Shown here: positions 5,451 to 7,580 of the stretch, piece after piece | How positions within the stretch are numbered: the first letter of the stretch is position 1 | Layout: each line of letters begins with the position of its first letter | Origin: Gemmatimonadota bacterium | GTDB taxonomy: Bacteria; Gemmatimonadota; Gemmatimonadetes; Palauibacterales; Palauibacteraceae | Reading direction: 5' to 3' | NCBI GenBank assembly: GCA_023554435.1 | Contig: JAMJQV010000060.1 | Coordinates: 1 to 7,580, forward strand | Length of the DNA stretch: 7,580 nucleotides | Translations under genes and position numbers: made by a program | Notes under the pieces: generated by a model | The model's input: the letters and a program-made list of their open reading frames with translations, nothing else | Told to the model about the DNA's origin: nothing | Database searches by the model: none

Positions 5451-5473
5451 CTGCAACGATTGCAGGTCGTTGC
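5451..5473 (+). other. Two mutually exclusive stem-loops after mtaB
   Basis: CTGCAA-cga-TTGCAG (5451-5465) and GCAACGA (5453-5459) with TCGTTGC (5467-5473) share bases, so only one stem can form at a time. They start 11 bases after the mtaB stop. Neither is followed by a T tract, so transcript 3'-end protection or Rho-dependent ending is more likely than intrinsic termination. Confidence 0.35.
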
Positions 5474-5529
5474 CACCCGGCTTCCGCGGAGTAGACTGCA
5501 TTTCGCTCCAAGGACGACCGGCGACGCGC

Positions 5530-5541
5530 GGACGATCGTCC
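5530..5541. promoter_or_regulatory. 12-bp perfect palindrome, possible operator
   Basis: GGACGATCGTCC is a perfect palindrome in the upstream region of the DUF6588 gene, 158 bases before its start. GATCGTC recurs at 5649-5655. It could be a dimeric regulator site, but no binding protein can be named. Confidence 0.25.
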
Positions 5542-5699
5542 CCTCTAAGTGCGCTGCTATCAAATGATTGGGGGACAGTCTGTCTTGGGACCCACCTCCC
5601 GCGCGTCCTTCACCCCGTCTGGCGCGACTCCTGCCCGGTTCTGTGACCGATCGTCGCCTTCCGTACGAATCGGGGCATCACCGTGAAGAGGATCGGACC

Positions 5700-6725
5700 A
5701 TGCCGAAGTCGCTCGCTCTCACTCGCCACTCCCTCCGCTGGGGTCTCGCTTTCGGCGTGGCGCTCGCTCTCCTGGCCGGGTCACCTGCCAGCCTGTCCGG
5801 CCAGGACATCTCGGAGTCTCTGAGCAGCCTGAACGAGGAGAACGGCAAGCTGTACATAGGCCCCCTGTCCACGGGATTGGCCGCCGCCCTGAACTCGGGC
5901 TTCTATCACACGGCCGAGGTGCACGACGTGCTCGGGTTCGACGTGGGCTTCCGGGTGATGGGCTCGTTCGTTCCCGAGGACCTGGACACGTTTCAGCCGA
6001 TCCTCCCTGATACGATCACGATCGAGGGCCGCTTCTTCACCGATCCGTACGGACCGGCCGGAAGCTCCGGGCTCTCTCCGACCGTGACGGGTGTCGGGGA
6101 CGGAATCGTCCTGGTGCCCCAGGGCGAGTTCCGTGACTCGCTGCTGGCCCTGGGAGAGAACCCCGCCGACTGGAATATCCGGTTCCCCAGGGGGTTCGAC
6201 ATCCCCGTCGCGCCGTACGCCGCGATCCAGGGAGCCATCGGCATTCCGCTCGGAACCGAACTGGTGCTTCGCTTCATCCCGAGCTTCACGCCGAGCGATG
6301 ACGTCGGTTCGATCAGCATGATCGGCGGGGCAATCAAGCATTCCATCGATCAGTGGATCTGGGACACGCCGCCTCTCAACCTGGCGGCCGCGTTCGGATT
6401 CCAGCACTTCAAGGTCGGCGACTACCTGGATGCCAACTCCACCCAGTTCTCGCTGATCGCCAGCAAGAAGCTCTCGGTGGTCACCCTGTACGGTGCGGGG
6501 ACGTTCGAGAACGCCAACCTCGACATCTCGTACGAATTCGAGCCGGATATCGTCGCCGACGTGCCGGTGGAGCTTCAGAAGGTCGAGTTCAGGCAGGAAA
6601 CGCCGAACGACGTGACGTTCAAGCTGGGCGCGACCCTGGCCCTCGGTCCGGTAGGTCTCAACGCCGAGTACACGGTGGCCGCACGCGACGTATTCACGGC
6701 GTCCCTGATCTTCGGCACCTTCTAG
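5700..6725 (+). CDS. DUF6588-type outer-membrane beta-barrel protein
   Basis: This 341-residue protein is exported to the outer membrane, with unknown cargo or function. The signal peptide is clear: basic n-region (K3, R9, R13), hydrophobic core at about 14-27 and probable cleavage near SLSGQ-D. The mature start (QDISESLSSLNEENGKLYI, then LNSGFYHTA) resembles the DUF6588 family I know from Gemmatimonadota and Bacteroidota-like genomes. The rest is alternating polar/hydrophobic strands with Gly turns. It ends in FTASLIFGTF with a terminal phenylalanine, the signal used by the BAM machinery for outer-membrane barrels. The ATG at 5700 is chosen for AAGAGGA seven bases upstream and for the signal peptide directly after it. 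The adh gene follows 65 bases later on the same strand, possibly cotranscribed, though no functional link is evident. The family assignment is from memory of sequence pattern. Confidence 0.8.
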   Translation: MPKSLALTRHSLRWGLAFGVALALLAGSPASLSGQDISESLSSLNEENGKLYIGPLSTGLAAALNSGFYHTAEVHDVLGFDVGFRVMGSFVPEDLDTFQPILPDTITIEGRFFTDPYGPAGSSGLSPTVTGVGDGIVLVPQGEFRDSLLALGENPADWNIRFPRGFDIPVAPYAAIQGAIGIPLGTELVLRFIPSFTPSDDVGSISMIGGAIKHSIDQWIWDTPPLNLAAAFGFQHFKVGDYLDANSTQFSLIASKKLSVVTLYGAGTFENANLDISYEFEPDIVADVPVELQKVEFRQETPNDVTFKLGATLALGPVGLNAEYTVAARDVFTASLIFGTF

Positions 6726-6790
6726 CGCCTGGCTGTAGATTCCACCGCTCGGTACCAACTCCCGCTCGTCCTGCGGCCGGAGGCGACCCG

Positions 6791-7580
6791 ATGATAGCGA
6801 TGGTTCTCGAGCGGATCTCCCCGGTGGCCGAAAGGCCCCTGCGGCTGATCGACCTGCCCGACCCGGTGCCGGGCCCGGGCGAAATCAGGGTCCGGATTCT
6901 TGCCTGTGGCGTGTGTCGGACGGACCTGCACGTCGTCGAGGGCGACCTCCCCGAGCACACGCTGCCCATCATTCCGGGACACCAGATCGTGGGGGACGTG
7001 GACGCGCTCGGTCCGGGAGCCAGTGCCTTCTCGCCCGGCGACCGCGTGGGTGTGGCCTGGCTGCGTGGCACGTGCGGCGCGTGCGCGTACTGCCGCCGCG
7101 CGGCCGAGAACCTGTGTCCCGACTCCCGCTACACGGGCTACCACGAGAACGGTGGGTACGCGGAGCTTGCGGTGGTACCCGAGCAGTACGCGTATCGCAT
7201 TCCGGACCGGTTCGACGAACTGCAGGCGGCTCCCTTGCTGTGCGCCGGGATCATTGGATACAGGGCCCTCCAGCGCGCGGAGGTCCCTGCCGGCGGCCGA
7301 CTGGCCCTGTACGGATTCGGGTCATCCGCGAGCGTGGTGATCCAGATCGCCCTCCACCGCGGCTACGAGGTTCATGTGGTGACGCGAGGCGAGAGTCACC
7401 GCCGGTTGGCGCGCGACATGGGAGCGCACTGGGTGGGCCGCGCCGGCGACACTCCTCCGGTGGCAGTCGACAGTGCGATCATTTTCGCCCCGGCGGGCGA
7501 GGTCGTCCCCGAGGCCCTCCAGGCGGTGCGGAAGGGCGGGACGGTGGCGATGGCCGGCATCTACATGAGCGCCATTCCCG
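6791..7580 (+). CDS. Zinc-dependent alcohol dehydrogenase, MDR family (3' truncated by the window)
   Basis: The first 263 codons of a medium-chain dehydrogenase/reductase that interconverts alcohols and aldehydes using NAD(P)H; the full protein should be about 330-345 residues. The GroES-like domain has catalytic zinc ligands C42 (GVCRTD) and H64 (GHQ), and C151 (LLCAG) is placed as the third. The structural zinc cysteines are C95, C98, C101 and C109. The Rossmann domain begins at about 168 with GFGSSAS (175-181), a variant of the usual GxGxxG/A loop. Strand two ends in VVTR with Arg199 where NAD enzymes have Asp, suggesting NADPH use. Gln65 replaces the more common Glu after the catalytic His. 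The ATG at 6791 has a perfect GGAGG seven bases upstream; a second in-frame ATG (6800) lacks such a site. The pattern resembles AdhA-like zinc-binding alcohol dehydrogenases; the substrate is unknown. Confidence 0.9.
   Translation, partial: MIAMVLERISPVAERPLRLIDLPDPVPGPGEIRVRILACGVCRTDLHVVEGDLPEHTLPIIPGHQIVGDVDALGPGASAFSPGDRVGVAWLRGTCGACAYCRRAAENLCPDSRYTGYHENGGYAELAVVPEQYAYRIPDRFDELQAAPLLCAGIIGYRALQRAEVPAGGRLALYGFGSSASVVIQIALHRGYEVHVVTRGESHRRLARDMGAHWVGRAGDTPPVAVDSAIIFAPAGEVVPEALQAVRKGGTVAMAGIYMSAIP

Larger units (their letters stand above)
5441..5699. other. 259-bp intergenic region between mtaB and the DUF6588 gene
   Basis: I see no convincing gene here. The frame of the downstream gene stays open back to a TTG at 5568, but that 44-codon extension is Pro/Arg-rich and lies before a clear signal peptide and ribosome site. 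The region holds overlapping dyads at 5451-5473 and a 12-bp palindrome at 5530-5541. It must include the downstream promoter, although no strong -35/-10 pair is evident. No T-tract terminator for mtaB is visible. Confidence 0.5.

Noticed and set aside
5568..5699. N-terminal extension of the DUF6588 protein from a TTG
   Set aside because: A good ribosome site and a signal peptide begin at 5700; an extension would bury the signal peptide.
5781..6758. A 325-codon minus-strand frame over the DUF6588 gene
   Set aside because: The plus-strand frame has a signal peptide, a ribosome site and a barrel-end phenylalanine, while this one gives a low-complexity Arg/Gly/Glu/Asp product.

Overview
This GC-rich window (clearly above 60% GC by eye, strong G/C preference at third codon positions) looks like the chromosome of a Gram-negative bacterium of the Gemmatimonadota or a similar phylum. 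The support is an ECF sigma / anti-sigma / DUF4097 operon, a DUF6588-type outer-membrane protein and an MtaB-type tRNA enzyme. The taxonomic call is inference. There is no sign of phage, insertion sequence, CRISPR array or RNA gene.

Layout. Positions 2-196 (+) hold the C-terminal tail of a gene entering from the left. Next is a 134-bp gap with a perfect 10-bp inverted repeat, then a MarR-family regulator (331-900, +). Facing it is a four-gene minus-strand operon, read from right to left: an ECF sigma factor (3463-4035), a one-pass membrane anti-sigma factor without zinc cysteines (2671-3354), and two exported DUF4097 repeat proteins (1754-2599 and 911-1738). A hairpin followed by a T-rich stretch, lying inside the 3' end of marR, is the likely terminator of this operon. 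Divergent from the sigma gene is mtaB (4139-5440, +), the tRNA ms2t6A methylthiotransferase. After a 259-bp gap with several dyads come a DUF6588-type outer-membrane barrel protein (5700-6725, +) and the first 263 codons of a zinc-dependent alcohol dehydrogenase (6791 to the window end, +).

How the genes fit together. The minus-strand operon reads as one regulatory unit: a sigma factor, its membrane anchor/inhibitor, and two secreted repeat proteins that may be its output or its sensors. A CTTTCAACC(A)TTCC element occurs upstream of both the sigma and the anti-sigma gene. At the sigma gene it is followed, after a 16-base spacer, by CGTCC, as expected for an autoregulated ECF promoter. The plus-strand genes (marR, mtaB, DUF6588, adh) look like separate housekeeping or accessory units with no evident shared pathway.

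I see no wholly new defence or mobile system. The most unusual parts are the cysteine-free anti-sigma factor, the paired solenoid-like proteins with different repeat chemistry, the candidate ECF promoter elements, and the terminator embedded in marR.
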